From positions 1 through 26,431 of the forward strand of contig JAGRHE010000018.1 of the NCBI GenBank assembly GCA_020445165.1: a stretch of DNA of 26,431 bases. Direction: 5' to 3'. Both the position numbers and the translations under genes were made by a program. The notes below the pieces were generated by a model that saw nothing but the letters and a program-made list of their open reading frames with translations, ran no database searches and had not been told where the DNA came from. Positions 16,765 through 24,561 of this stretch are shown piece by piece. Positions within the stretch are counted from its first letter, which is position 1. Each line of letters begins with the position of its first letter. The stretch comes from Gammaproteobacteria bacterium (GTDB lineage: Bacteria; Pseudomonadota; Gammaproteobacteria; Chromatiales; Sedimenticolaceae).

Positions 16765-17849
16765 CGTTCGAGTATGCGCACGCGCGCAGGATCGAGGGCC
16801 AGGGCGACCCGGTCGCCGACATTGAGCATCGGTTCGTCGTTTCGGCGCGAGAGGTCCATCCATAGGGTGCCGCCGACTGTGTCGATGCCGAAGCGCAGGT
16901 CTTCGCCGAGGAACTCGGATTGCTGGACGCGGCCGCTGATACGGATCTCGCCACCGCGTGGCATGCGCTTTCCGCCGACGAGTTGCAGGTCGCGCGGACG
17001 GAACATGGCGATTGCCCGACGGGGGCGCTTCAGCGCGTGATCGAACAACGGGATGGCGATGCCGTGAACGCTGCGGAACAGTGCCTGCTCGCCGTCGATC
17101 TCGATTTCGCCGTCGATCAGGTTGGCATTGCCAAGATATTCCGCGACGTAGCGGTTGGCCGGTTCGTCATACAGTTCTGCGGCAGTCCCGACCTGTTGCA
17201 GCCGGCCGTCGTGCAGCAGGGCAATCCGATCGCCGAACAGCAGGGCCTCGTCGGGATCCTGGGTGGTCAGCAGCATGGTCTGATCAGAAAGCTGCTGGTC
17301 CTGGCGCAACAGTCGCATCACACGTCGCCGCAGCAAGGCATCCTGCGCACTGCACGGCTCGTCGAGAAGGCAGATCGGGCTTTCGGGCGCCAGGGTGCGG
17401 GCGAGCGCTGCCCGCTGGCGCTGGCCGGCCGACAGTTGGTCGGGCAGGTGGTCGGCGAAATCCAGGAGACCGACGTGGCGCAGCATTTTGCGTACCCGGT
17501 CGATGATCGCACCGCGCCTCAGTCCACGCTGACGCAATCCAAATGCGATGTTGTCGGCGATGGTACGGTTTGGCCACAAGGGAAAGGACTGGGGCATCAG
17601 CGCCACGTTGCGCTGCCGCGGCGCGAGTGCATTGATGTCGCGTCCATCGATGCGGATGCTGCCGGCGGCGATCGGGTCGACGCCGGCGATGCAACGCAAC
17701 AGCGTCGACTTGCCGGCACCTCGGCCGCCGAGAACGAAGAGCAGCTCGCCCGGCAATGCATCGAGATCGACTGCATTCAGAACCGCTTCGCGATCGACGA
17801 TGGCATCCACGGCGCGCAATTCGAGGCTGGCCGGTGTTGATGTCGTCAT
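16761..17849 (-). CDS. ABC transporter ATP-binding protein (FbpC/PotA-like) with altered motifs
   Basis: A 362-aa ATPase with a nucleotide-binding domain (about 8-235) and a C-terminal TOBE-type regulatory/substrate domain (about 280-360), the layout of iron(III), spermidine and thiosulfate importers. Walker A is GGRGAGKST (41-49), Q-loop ALMPQSFPLWP (Q87), Walker B ICLLDEP (159-165, catalytic E164). Three elements depart from consensus: the signature is LSAGQ (139-143) instead of LSGGQ, the D-loop is SAQD (167-170) instead of SALD, and the H-loop histidine is glutamine (LTTQDPDEAL, Q197, where relatives have VTHD). Start ATG 17849 overlaps the permease stop as ATGA; its own stop overlaps the AddB-like TTG. 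Substrate is unknown because no dedicated binding protein is adjacent. Confidence 0.88.
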   Translation of the reverse strand: MTTSTPASLELRAVDAIVDREAVLNAVDLDALPGELLFVLGGRGAGKSTLLRCIAGVDPIAAGSIRIDGRDINALAPRQRNVALMPQSFPLWPNRTIADNIAFGLRQRGLRRGAIIDRVRKMLRHVGLLDFADHLPDQLSAGQRQRAALARTLAPESPICLLDEPCSAQDALLRRRVMRLLRQDQQLSDQTMLLTTQDPDEALLFGDRIALLHDGRLQQVGTAAELYDEPANRYVAEYLGNANLIDGEIEIDGEQALFRSVHGIAIPLFDHALKRPRRAIAMFRPRDLQLVGGKRMPRGGEIRISGRVQQSEFLGEDLRFGIDTVGGTLWMDLSRRNDEPMLNVGDRVALALDPARVRILER

Positions 17850-19522
17850 TCTGGATTCTCCTGCCAGTTGTCGCTCGCAGCGCGGCGTGAGGGTCTGCTG
17901 TTGCGGTCAAGCCAGGCACTGATCCCCAGAACGGCGCCGCCCAAGCTCAGCAACAGTAGAAGGATGGCCGTGAAGGCCCAGTCGCCGTTTTCGGCGACGC
18001 TGTTGAAGAGTCTGACCATCAAGTGGTGATCGCCGATCCGGACCAGTGCCATGGCGGCATTCAGTTCGATGATCAGCGCCGTTGACCCAACCAGGAAAAC
18101 GGCGATAGGAGGTCCCATGGAACCGGTGCTGGTGAGTAGTGAAGGTCGTGTCCGGCCGGTATCACCCAGGGAGCGGTCTGCCGCGCGGAGCACGTCCGCA
18201 TCAGGGTTTAGCCGTCGCTCGACCATGTAGATGCCCAATGGCAACGACTGTACCGTGACTACCAGGACCAGCGCTGCCCATACCGCGGCGCCGGCGTTGC
18301 CCGCAGGCAGCCAGAACTGGGTGACATGCGACCAGCCGCCGGCCAGAACCAGTGGCGACACGGAGAACGCAAGCAGCACGATGCCTCGCGTGACAGGGCC
18401 TGCAAGGCCGCCGCGTCGGACCAGCGGTGCCAGCAGCCATGCGCCAAACAGCAGTCCGATGCCGCTGGCGGCCGCGGCTGCCATGGTCAGTCGCAGATCC
18501 GGCAACAGTGGTTGAAAGGCGAAGGCCGCCATGCCGTTCATGCCCGGCGCGGACGGCGGCCAGAATCCATGGACCGCCGAGTTGATCGATGCTGCGATCG
18601 GCAGCAGTGCGAGTGCAGCACCGCTTATCAGCAATGGCAGAAGCAGCAGGCGCTTGCCCGCGCTGAGCGCCGCGGGGTTGCGTCTCACCGCCATTGCACG
18701 CGTGTCGGGCAGAGGCGCGGTGGAAGGTGTCAGGCTGTTCCAGGCGAGCACGACGACCGCCATTCCGAGGGCCACGATCAACAGGGTCGCCGGAGCCAGT
18801 GGCGTTTCGGCCGGCAGGTCCAGCCGATCGAGGAAGACTGTCGCGAGCACCGTGTTGTGTCCGAGCAATGTTGGGGTTGCCGCATCGCCGATGATGCGCA
18901 GGGCCATTACGCAGGCACCCAGAACAAGGCCAGGTAACGCCAGCGGTGCAATGATGGCGCGCCACACCGTCCAACGGTTACCACCGAGGGTGAGGGCTGC
19001 ATCGGCTTGGTCCTGGTCATAACGGTCCAGACGAAAAAGCATGATGCCGGTGAGCAGGGGGAAATAGTGCAGCCCGTATAGCAGAGCGAGTTGCAGCGAG
19101 TTTTCCTCGATCAGCGCGCCTGCAGCGCCGAGCATTGTGACCATGCGCGCCCCGACCAGGTCGAGGAGGGGCCCGAAAATCGCGGCAGTCAGAAATGCTG
19201 GTACAACCAACGGCAGGATCATCATCAGCAGGGCGATTGCCATCGACTGGCGAAAGCTGAGGAAAACCGCGGCCGCCAGCAGCAGTGCAACGATCGTCGC
19301 CATCGCGCAGGCCGCAAGTGCGATCGTCACGGTGCTGATGAAGGCGACGCGCAGCTGCGGATCGTCGAACTGTGCGGCGAACGCGAACATATCGTGTGAC
19401 AGGTCGAAGCTGCCATCGCGAAGCAGCATCAGTAGTGGAACGCAGACAGCCGCGAGTACCGCCAGCACGGGCAACAGGCCCAGGACAGAGTCCGGATTGG
19501 CGGTGCCCCTGCGGTCAGTCAT
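17846..19522 (-). CDS. ABC transporter permease, two fused BPD_transp_1 domains
   Basis: A 558-aa inner-membrane permease containing two transport domains in one chain, as in FbpB, ThiP and related importers of iron, thiamine or phosphonates. The first domain (about 60-260) has a good EAA loop, ADAALTLGGNRWTVWRAI (from about 173). The second (about 335-535) has a weaker one, LRAADRSLGDTGRTRP. About 12 helices are evident. Start ATG 19522 has no clear Shine-Dalgarno; an open frame of 78 codons ends across it as ATGA but has no recognisable product. It overlaps the ATPase gene by four bases. No substrate-binding protein lies upstream, which is unusual because it is normally the first gene. Conserved glycine/proline content looks intact, so I see no sign that it is broken. 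Confidence 0.87.
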   Translation of the reverse strand: MTDRRGTANPDSVLGLLPVLAVLAAVCVPLLMLLRDGSFDLSHDMFAFAAQFDDPQLRVAFISTVTIALAACAMATIVALLLAAAVFLSFRQSMAIALLMMILPLVVPAFLTAAIFGPLLDLVGARMVTMLGAAGALIEENSLQLALLYGLHYFPLLTGIMLFRLDRYDQDQADAALTLGGNRWTVWRAIIAPLALPGLVLGACVMALRIIGDAATPTLLGHNTVLATVFLDRLDLPAETPLAPATLLIVALGMAVVVLAWNSLTPSTAPLPDTRAMAVRRNPAALSAGKRLLLLPLLISGAALALLPIAASINSAVHGFWPPSAPGMNGMAAFAFQPLLPDLRLTMAAAAASGIGLLFGAWLLAPLVRRGGLAGPVTRGIVLLAFSVSPLVLAGGWSHVTQFWLPAGNAGAAVWAALVLVVTVQSLPLGIYMVERRLNPDADVLRAADRSLGDTGRTRPSLLTSTGSMGPPIAVFLVGSTALIIELNAAMALVRIGDHHLMVRLFNSVAENGDWAFTAILLLLLSLGGAVLGISAWLDRNSRPSRRAASDNWQENPE

Positions 19523-19590
19523 TTCGATGTCGGATTGTCCATGCTGGCCTGTGTGACGTCCGATCGGGCGTTATCGACGCGGGATTCGCT

Positions 19591-19620
19591 GCGGGAACTT
19601 CGAAAAATCGAAGTTCCCGC
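19591..19620. repeat. Perfect 13-bp inverted repeat (REP-like palindrome)
   Basis: GCGGGAACTTCGA (19591-19603), loop AAAA, TCGAAGTTCCCGC (19608-19620). It lies between divergent genes, so it is not a terminator for either. A second inverted pair follows, GAAAACG (about 19666-19672) and CGTTTTC (about 19690-19696), and the right arm of that pair continues as TTTTCGAAGTCCCC, repeating the arm of the first palindrome with one base missing. Nested, related arms of this kind suggest an interspersed repeat or a structured regulatory element. Only one copy is in the window, so repetition in the genome is inferred. Confidence 0.6.
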
Positions 19621-19812
19621 GAGGTGCCGGGAAGCACCGTCATTTTCGATCGCGACAAGCGATTGAAAACGAAGGAAACCAAGAACAACGTTTTCGAAGT
19701 CCCCTTGGCTGGCCCGCTTGTGCTGGATTCTGCCGTTATCGTGATTCGCTGCCAACCGCAGCAGCCGATGTGGCGACCCGGTGCGCGCATCGGTGATTCC
19801 ACATCTCTATCG

Positions 19813-19830
19813 CCCGGCGTTGCCGGGTTT
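19813..19830 (+). other. GC hairpin with short T tail, weak terminator-like
   Basis: CCCGGC (19813-19818), loop GTT, GCCGGG (19822-19827) followed by TTT. On the plus strand it resembles a small intrinsic terminator, but the T-tract is only three long and no plus-strand gene precedes it. It may end a short transcript from the palindromic element or be a chance structure. Confidence 0.3.
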
Positions 19831-19879
19831 ACACACGGACAGTCCCGGCTTGGATAAGAATATCCAGTAAAACTAAAGT

Positions 19880-19926
19880 GTTAGCCGTATCGTGCCAGCG
19901 ATGCGATGCTAACGAATCGCTATACT
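19880..19926 (+). promoter_or_regulatory. Probable promoter and operator-like inverted repeat of the MltF-like gene
   Basis: TATACT at 19921-19926 matches the sigma-70 -10 box at five of six positions and would start transcription near 19932, about 20 bases before the proposed TTG start at 19953. No good -35 box is seen at the right distance (GCGATG), which suggests activator dependence. The expected -35 area sits inside an imperfect palindrome with arms GTTAGC (19880-19885) and GCTAAC (19908-19913) and inner ATCG/CGAT pairs, a possible regulator-binding site. Confidence 0.45.
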
Positions 19927-19952
19927 GGCCAGAGCAAAAACGAGAAAAAGAA

Positions 19953-22202
19953 TTGCCGAGATCCGATCTGCCCAATCGTCGATCGCTGCCGTGGATGCTA
20001 CTCACTGTCATGCTGGTTGCGGCATGCAGCGAGCGCGGGGCGCTCGATCTTTCGTCGGATGTCCCTTCATCCCCGACGGTGCCGGCTGAACAGGTGGGCA
20101 AGTCGGTTCCAGCCGGCGCGCCGGTCGCCAGGCCGGATCCGCCACCGGACCTCTTCACCGGCGACCTGGCAGCCTTGAAGAAGCGTGGACGTCTGCGAAT
20201 TCTGATACCGGCGAATGTCGGTGGAGCCTTCTACCTGCCGCGCGAGGGCTGGCCGGTCGAGGCGCAGCATGCTGCGGCGGAACGGTTTGCGCGCAACCAC
20301 GGTATGCAGCCCGAACTCGTGCCGGTTGCATCGTTCGCAGACATGATTCCGTCACTGCTGTCAGGCCGGGGCGACCTCATTGCCGCCAATCTGACGGTGA
20401 CCGAACAGCGGCGCGGAAAGATCGCTTTCTCGGTCCCCATCACGACAGTTCGTCAGCAGGTGTTGGTGGCGCACGATAACCAGGACATCAAACAGCTCGA
20501 TGATCTTGCCGGCAAGCGGGTGATGCTCGATCGCGGCTCGTCGTTCTGGGAGAGAATGGAAGTTCATCGGGCGCGACTGCCCGGAATCGAGCTGATACCC
20601 AGGCCAGCCGAAATGACCGACGAGGAAGAACTCGACCAGGTCGCGTCCGGTCGCGTGGACGCCAGCATCCGCGACAGCAATGTCGCATCGATGTACCTGA
20701 ACTACCGGGATGACCTGCGGCATGCCTTCGATCTGCCGGGAATCGACGATATCGCATGGGGCCTGCGGCCGGATGCGCACAAGCTGCGGGCTGCGCTCAA
20801 CAAGTACCTGCACCTCGAGTTCGTTGCCGACGCCGGCCAGGCGCGCTTCAAGGGTGACTGGAAAGAGATCGTCAAGCGTCGCGTGCTGCGCGTCGTCATG
20901 CCGAACAACGCGGCGTCCTATTTTCTGCATCGCGGCGAGCTGCAGGGTTTCGAATACGAACTGGCCAAGGCCTTCGCTGACGCCAACAAGCTGCGATTGG
21001 AGGTGCTGGTTCCGGAAACCCACGAACAACTGCTGGACTGGCTGATCGAGGGGCGCGCCGATATCGCGGCCGGGTTCCTCGATCCCGAGTCCGTGACCGG
21101 AGTGCGTGCCGCCGCAGTGGCGTTCTCGCGGCCATACCACTATGCAGCGCGGCACTTGGTGGTGGCGGCCGGTGATCAGCGCGAGGGATTGGCGGCACTG
21201 AACGGCAGCAAAGTGACCGTGCGCCGATCGAGTCCTTACTGGAACGATCTGCAGAGACTGCAGGGAGATGGTGCCAGGTTCGAATTGGTGGCAGCCGCGG
21301 AGGATACCGAGACCGAGGAGTTGATCGCACAGGTGGCGCAGGGCGAGATCGATGCCACCGTGGCGGATGGCCACTTGCTCGATATCGAGCTGGCCCGCGG
21401 TTTGAACGTGAAATCCGGCTTCGTTCTCAGTGATGAGCGGCCGCACGCCGCCGCCGTGCGTGCCGGCAACCCGGTGCTGCTCGAGAATCTCAACAGTTTC
21501 GTCAAGAAGCAATATCGCGGGCTGGTTTACAACATCCTCTACAAGAAGTATTTCACCAATTCCTCCAATGTGCGGGACCTGGCAGCCGGACGGGTCGGCG
21601 GTGGTGGTAATGGGCTGTCGCCCTACGACACGCTGACGCGCAAGTATGCCGAAAAATACGGTTTCGACTGGCGGCTGATCACTGCCCAGATGTACCAGGA
21701 AAGCCGCTTCGATCCGAATGCCAAATCATTCGCGGGCGCGCGCGGCCTGATGCAGGTCATGCCACGCACGGCCAAGTTCATGGGTTTTGAACAGATCGAA
21801 GAGCCGGAAGACAGCATTCATGCGGGGGTGAAATACCTCGATTGGGTGCGCAACCGGTTCGAAGATTCGCTGCCGTTCAACGAACGCCTGTGGTTTACCC
21901 TGGCGGCGTATAATGCTGGGCATGGCCACGTCGACGATGCGCGGCGTCTGGCACGCCAGCAGGGATTGGACGGTGACAGCTGGTTCGGCAACACCGAGAA
22001 GGCCATGTTGCTGCTTTCGAAAAACAAGTACGCCAAGAAGGCACGCTACGGCTATGTGCGTGGTATCGAGCCGGTTTCGTACGTGCGGGATATCCGGACC
22101 CGATACCGGGCCTATGCCGACATAGCCGAAAAGCGTCTGTCCGGCACTCAAGGCACTGCTGCTGACGGGCGATTGGTGCAAGTGGCGTCTGCTGCCAGGT
22201 AG
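19953..22202 (+). CDS. MltF-like lipoprotein: two solute-binding domains plus lytic transglycosylase
   Basis: A 749-aa predicted outer-membrane lipoprotein. From TTG 19953 the N-terminus MPRSDLPNRRSLPWMLLTVM leads into LVAAC, a lipobox with C25 followed by serine, so no inner-membrane retention aspartate. Then come two tandem SBP_bac_3 domains (about 70-290 and 300-535), the first starting LKKRGRLRILIPANVGGAFY and the second RRVLRVVMPNNAASYFLHRG. The SLT domain (about 555-700) has the catalytic glutamate in MYQESRFDP (E583), GARGLMQVMPRTA and AAYNAGHGH. MltF normally has one binding domain. A GTG at 19878 would add 25 residues and bury the signal peptide, and it lies upstream of the likely promoter; ATG 19995 leaves too short a signal. 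It cuts peptidoglycan glycan strands, possibly under control of a bound ligand. Confidence 0.88.
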   Translation: MPRSDLPNRRSLPWMLLTVMLVAACSERGALDLSSDVPSSPTVPAEQVGKSVPAGAPVARPDPPPDLFTGDLAALKKRGRLRILIPANVGGAFYLPREGWPVEAQHAAAERFARNHGMQPELVPVASFADMIPSLLSGRGDLIAANLTVTEQRRGKIAFSVPITTVRQQVLVAHDNQDIKQLDDLAGKRVMLDRGSSFWERMEVHRARLPGIELIPRPAEMTDEEELDQVASGRVDASIRDSNVASMYLNYRDDLRHAFDLPGIDDIAWGLRPDAHKLRAALNKYLHLEFVADAGQARFKGDWKEIVKRRVLRVVMPNNAASYFLHRGELQGFEYELAKAFADANKLRLEVLVPETHEQLLDWLIEGRADIAAGFLDPESVTGVRAAAVAFSRPYHYAARHLVVAAGDQREGLAALNGSKVTVRRSSPYWNDLQRLQGDGARFELVAAAEDTETEELIAQVAQGEIDATVADGHLLDIELARGLNVKSGFVLSDERPHAAAVRAGNPVLLENLNSFVKKQYRGLVYNILYKKYFTNSSNVRDLAAGRVGGGGNGLSPYDTLTRKYAEKYGFDWRLITAQMYQESRFDPNAKSFAGARGLMQVMPRTAKFMGFEQIEEPEDSIHAGVKYLDWVRNRFEDSLPFNERLWFTLAAYNAGHGHVDDARRLARQQGLDGDSWFGNTEKAMLLLSKNKYAKKARYGYVRGIEPVSYVRDIRTRYRAYADIAEKRLSGTQGTAADGRLVQVASAAR

Positions 22203-22206
22203 CTGA

Positions 22207-22938
22207 TTGTCTGCGACGCGACGGGCGGCTGCCGCGAACCGGGTTCAGGATGTGATTACGATCGATTACTTTTCCGATGTCTTGTGCGTTTGGGCCTATG
22301 CAGGACAGGTCCGTCTGGAGGCGTTGCAGCGGAATTTCGCCGACGACGTGTTGGTCAGGCAACGCTTCATGACGCTGTTCGGCGATACCGACACGCGTAT
22401 CGGCAAGGGCTGGGAGAAGGGCGGTTACACGGGCTTTGGTGAACACCTGCACGAGGTATGCAAGCAGTGGGAACATACTCACCTGCATCCGGATGTGTGG
22501 ACGCATTGCCGGCCGCGCAGCTGCACGTCGGCTCACGTTTTCCTGCGCGCCGTCGCGGTTTGTCTCGGACTTGACGATGCAGGCGACGATGATCCGGCGG
22601 CGCGTACCGTATTCGACGCCTTGGTGGCGCAGGTCCGCCTCGCGTTTTTCGAACGAGCGGCAGACATCGGTGACCTGGCCGTGCTGAAAGGACTGTTGGC
22701 GCCGACCGGTGTTTCGCCTGCTGCGGTCAGCGCGCAGATCGACAATGGTGCGGCGTATGCGGCATTGCAGCGTGATGCCGAGCTGATGTCCAGCTACGGC
22801 GTGCAGGGAAGTCCGACATTCGTTTTCAACGAAGGGCGCCAGTTGCTGTATGGCAATGTCGGTTACCGCATCATCGAGTCCAACGTGCGTGAACTGCTCT
22901 CGGCCAAACCGATCGAGGGCGCACCGAGCTGGTGCTGA
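22207..22938 (+). CDS. DsbA-family thioredoxin-fold protein with CxxA motif (FrnE-like)
   Basis: A 243-aa DSBA-like protein of the FrnE / 2-hydroxychromene-2-carboxylate isomerase type, apparently cytoplasmic since no signal peptide is seen. The active-site region is YFSDVLCVWAYAG: C27 but alanine at position 30, so the usual CxxC is reduced to one cysteine. The cis-proline loop is GVQGSPTFVFN (P203), and the C-terminus is APSWC. With one active-site cysteine it is more likely a glutathione- or thiol-dependent transferase, isomerase or reductase than a dithiol oxidase. Start TTG 22207 has AGGT at about the right spacing, four bases after the previous stop; GTG 22252 is an alternative with AGGA too close. 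It sits in an apparent operon between the transglycosylase and the MOSC gene. Confidence 0.85.
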   Translation: MSATRRAAAANRVQDVITIDYFSDVLCVWAYAGQVRLEALQRNFADDVLVRQRFMTLFGDTDTRIGKGWEKGGYTGFGEHLHEVCKQWEHTHLHPDVWTHCRPRSCTSAHVFLRAVAVCLGLDDAGDDDPAARTVFDALVAQVRLAFFERAADIGDLAVLKGLLAPTGVSPAAVSAQIDNGAAYAALQRDAELMSSYGVQGSPTFVFNEGRQLLYGNVGYRIIESNVRELLSAKPIEGAPSWC

Positions 22939-22962
22939 GCGCCGGGTAGCGGGAGGCGATCG

Positions 22963-23496
22963 ATGCCGGAACAGCGCAGCGCACTCTTTTCCTGGTTGCA
23001 CACCTGGCGGGAGGATGAACGCCGCGGACATCTGCGCTCGATCCATGTCGCCACTGCCGCCGGTGAGTCGATGCAGTCACTGGATGCGGTCGACTGCATC
23101 GCCGGCGTGGGTCTGCAGGGTGATCGCTACGCCGAGGGCACCGGGCACTGGATCAAGACCGACGGTTGCCAGGTCACGCTGATCACCACTGAAGAACTTG
23201 CACGTTCCGCACGTCGTGGCGCGGCCGGCTGGGAACCCGGCTGGCACCGGCGCAACCTGGTCATCGACGGAATACCGGTCGCTGCCCTGCGCCGCAGCCG
23301 GTTGCGGATCGGCGCCGTGATATTCGAGTTCCACCGTCTGCGACCGCCGTGTGGCTACCTCGATCGTATCGTTTCTCCCGGCGCGGCGAAGGCACTGGGG
23401 AAAGGGGGTGGTGTCGGGTTATACGTCTGCAACGATGGGCGTATCCACCGCGGCGACGAGGTCGAACTGCTGGTCTCGATGGATAGCGGGACCTGA
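22963..23496 (+). CDS. MOSC domain-containing protein
   Basis: A 177-aa protein made almost entirely of a MOSC domain, the fold of molybdenum-cofactor sulfurase C-terminal and YiiM-type proteins that handle sulfur or molybdopterin. Visible signature: GVGLQGDRYAEGTG (about 48-61), VTLITTEEL, RRNLVIDG (96-103), the conserved cysteine in RPPCGYLD (C130) and GGGVGLYVCNDGRIHRGDEV near the end. The ATG at 22963 has an excellent GGGAGG six bases upstream and lies 24 bases after the DsbA-family stop, so the two are probably co-transcribed. Substrate is unknown. Confidence 0.92.
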   Translation: MPEQRSALFSWLHTWREDERRGHLRSIHVATAAGESMQSLDAVDCIAGVGLQGDRYAEGTGHWIKTDGCQVTLITTEELARSARRGAAGWEPGWHRRNLVIDGIPVAALRRSRLRIGAVIFEFHRLRPPCGYLDRIVSPGAAKALGKGGGVGLYVCNDGRIHRGDEVELLVSMDSGT

Positions 23497-23529
23497 ATCG
23501 ATAGATCCATTGGCCCCAGTCGTTAACTG

Positions 23530-24012
23530 CTACTGGTAGACACGTCCGTTGTGTTTCAGCCAGCCATCCACATGGCGCCGGCCCGGGTCGTGGTGCGTCC
23601 AGTGCAGCACGCCACCCTGGTTGTTCCATTCGTATTCACCGTAGAAACCCACCTCGTCGCCTTCGCGCAGATCGTCGATACGCGGTGCCAGGTCAATGTT
23701 GTGCGCAACCAGCAGCGTCTGGTTGTTATCCAGGCGCAACAGAAAGCGTTGATGGCGACTGCCCTCATTGTCGTCCCTGAGCAGCTTTTTGACGATCCCG
23801 CGCCCCTCCACCTGGACATCGCTGCGCTGGGCCCGGTAGGCAGCGGCGATGGCCGCAGTGCCGTTGGTCGCTGACCCGGCACGTGTTTCGATCTGCGCTG
23901 TCTCGACCTTTGGTGTCTGGGTCGGCGCGCCCGGCAGGATACCCTGGTCGTTCAGGTAAGCCAGCAGGGCGGCGATCACGGCGATAACGGTGGTGACAAG
24001 TTTCTTGTTCAA
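23530..24012 (-). CDS. DUF3465 domain-containing protein
   Basis: A 160-aa protein with an N-terminal hydrophobic segment (KLVTTVIAVIAALLAYL, residues about 4-20) that is a signal peptide or single anchor, a low-complexity linker, and a DUF3465 domain from about 60 to the end. Recognisable blocks are RFLLRLDNNQTLLVAHNIDL, GDEVGFYGEYEWNNQGGVLH and the closing WTHHDPGRRHVDGWLKHNG. The family has no established function that I know; the histidine-rich end would suit metal or nucleic-acid contact but this is a guess. Start is TTG 24012, overlapping the upstream stop as TTGA, so it is co-translated with the gamma-glutamylcyclotransferase-like gene. It ends 33 bases from the convergent MOSC gene with no obvious terminator between them. 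Confidence 0.88.
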   Translation of the reverse strand: MNKKLVTTVIAVIAALLAYLNDQGILPGAPTQTPKVETAQIETRAGSATNGTAAIAAAYRAQRSDVQVEGRGIVKKLLRDDNEGSRHQRFLLRLDNNQTLLVAHNIDLAPRIDDLREGDEVGFYGEYEWNNQGGVLHWTHHDPGRRHVDGWLKHNGRVYQ

Positions 24013-24548
24013 GGGTTGAAGTTCCCGCTGGGTGGATAGATGGACAGCTCCCGTGCATGGCGTTCGCGATCCGGGTCGGATCGAACGGCGACCGCGTGGA
24101 TCAGGGCGATGTAGTCGGGTGGCAGGCCGTGCTCGATCGCGCCGCGAACGACGTGTTGCACGTACCAGGCGTAGGGTTTCAGTTTTTCGTCAACTTGGGT
24201 TGCCTGGTAGGCGAATGCGCTTATATGTCGCCCACTTTCACTCACCAGGTCCAGGTCGATCGGCTCGTAGCCCTGGCCGACACCCTCTGCCGCATCCAGG
24301 GCGGGTCGGTGGGCCGGGTCGATTCGAAATACGACTCCGTAAACCCCATGCGTTCGTTCATCGGCCGCTGCAATATCGCACTTGGCCGATCCGTCGCGGC
24401 CAATCTTGCGAAAGACCAGCTGTCGTCCGCGAGTCGAGGCGACGCCGAGCGGCTGCGCCGAGGGAACCCGCGCGCGCAGGCGCGGGCTCGACATGTTGGA
24501 TCCGTAAGCGAAGTAGAGCATCGGCCGGCCGGGATCATCGTGCTTCAC
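24009..24548 (-). CDS. Gamma-glutamylcyclotransferase-like (AIG2/GGCT fold) protein
   Basis: A 179-aa GGCT-fold protein. The family turns gamma-glutamyl amino acids or related amides into 5-oxoproline, though many bacterial members are uncharacterised. The substrate-loop motif LYFAYGSNM occurs near the N-terminus, and the likely catalytic glutamate is in ALDAAEGVGQGYEP, followed by the conserved QVDEKLKPYAWYVQHVVRGA region. Start is either GTG 24548 (used here, 13 bases after the ferritin-like gene) or ATG 24521, which gives the commonest family start MLYFAYGSNM; neither has a strong ribosome site. It overlaps the DUF3465 gene by four bases. Confidence 0.86.
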   Translation of the reverse strand: MKHDDPGRPMLYFAYGSNMSSPRLRARVPSAQPLGVASTRGRQLVFRKIGRDGSAKCDIAAADERTHGVYGVVFRIDPAHRPALDAAEGVGQGYEPIDLDLVSESGRHISAFAYQATQVDEKLKPYAWYVQHVVRGAIEHGLPPDYIALIHAVAVRSDPDRERHARELSIYPPSGNFNP

Positions 24549-24561
24549 GCTGCCGCGTGGA

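Larger units (their letters stand above)
19523..19952. other. Divergent intergenic region with palindromes, no convincing gene
   Basis: About 430 bases between the permease (minus) and the lipoprotein transglycosylase (plus). It is less GC-rich than its neighbours and holds a perfect 13-bp inverted repeat, a related half-arm 80 bases away, a GC-rich hairpin and a promoter-like region (separate entries). Open frames of 78 to 95 codons exist on the minus strand, and one ends with an ATGA overlap on the permease start, but their products show no domain or signal peptide and they read through the palindromes. I do not call them genes. Confidence 0.6.

Noticed and set aside
16765..16863. ATG 16863 as the start of the AddB-like gene
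   Set aside because: It would overlap the ATPase gene by about 100 bases with a low-quality N-terminus; TTG 16764 gives a four-base overlap and the family start.
19515..19802. Open frames of 78 to 95 codons upstream of the permease, one ending in an ATGA overlap
   Set aside because: They pass through the palindromic element, have no ribosome site, no signal peptide and no resemblance to a binding protein. Kept only as an oddity.
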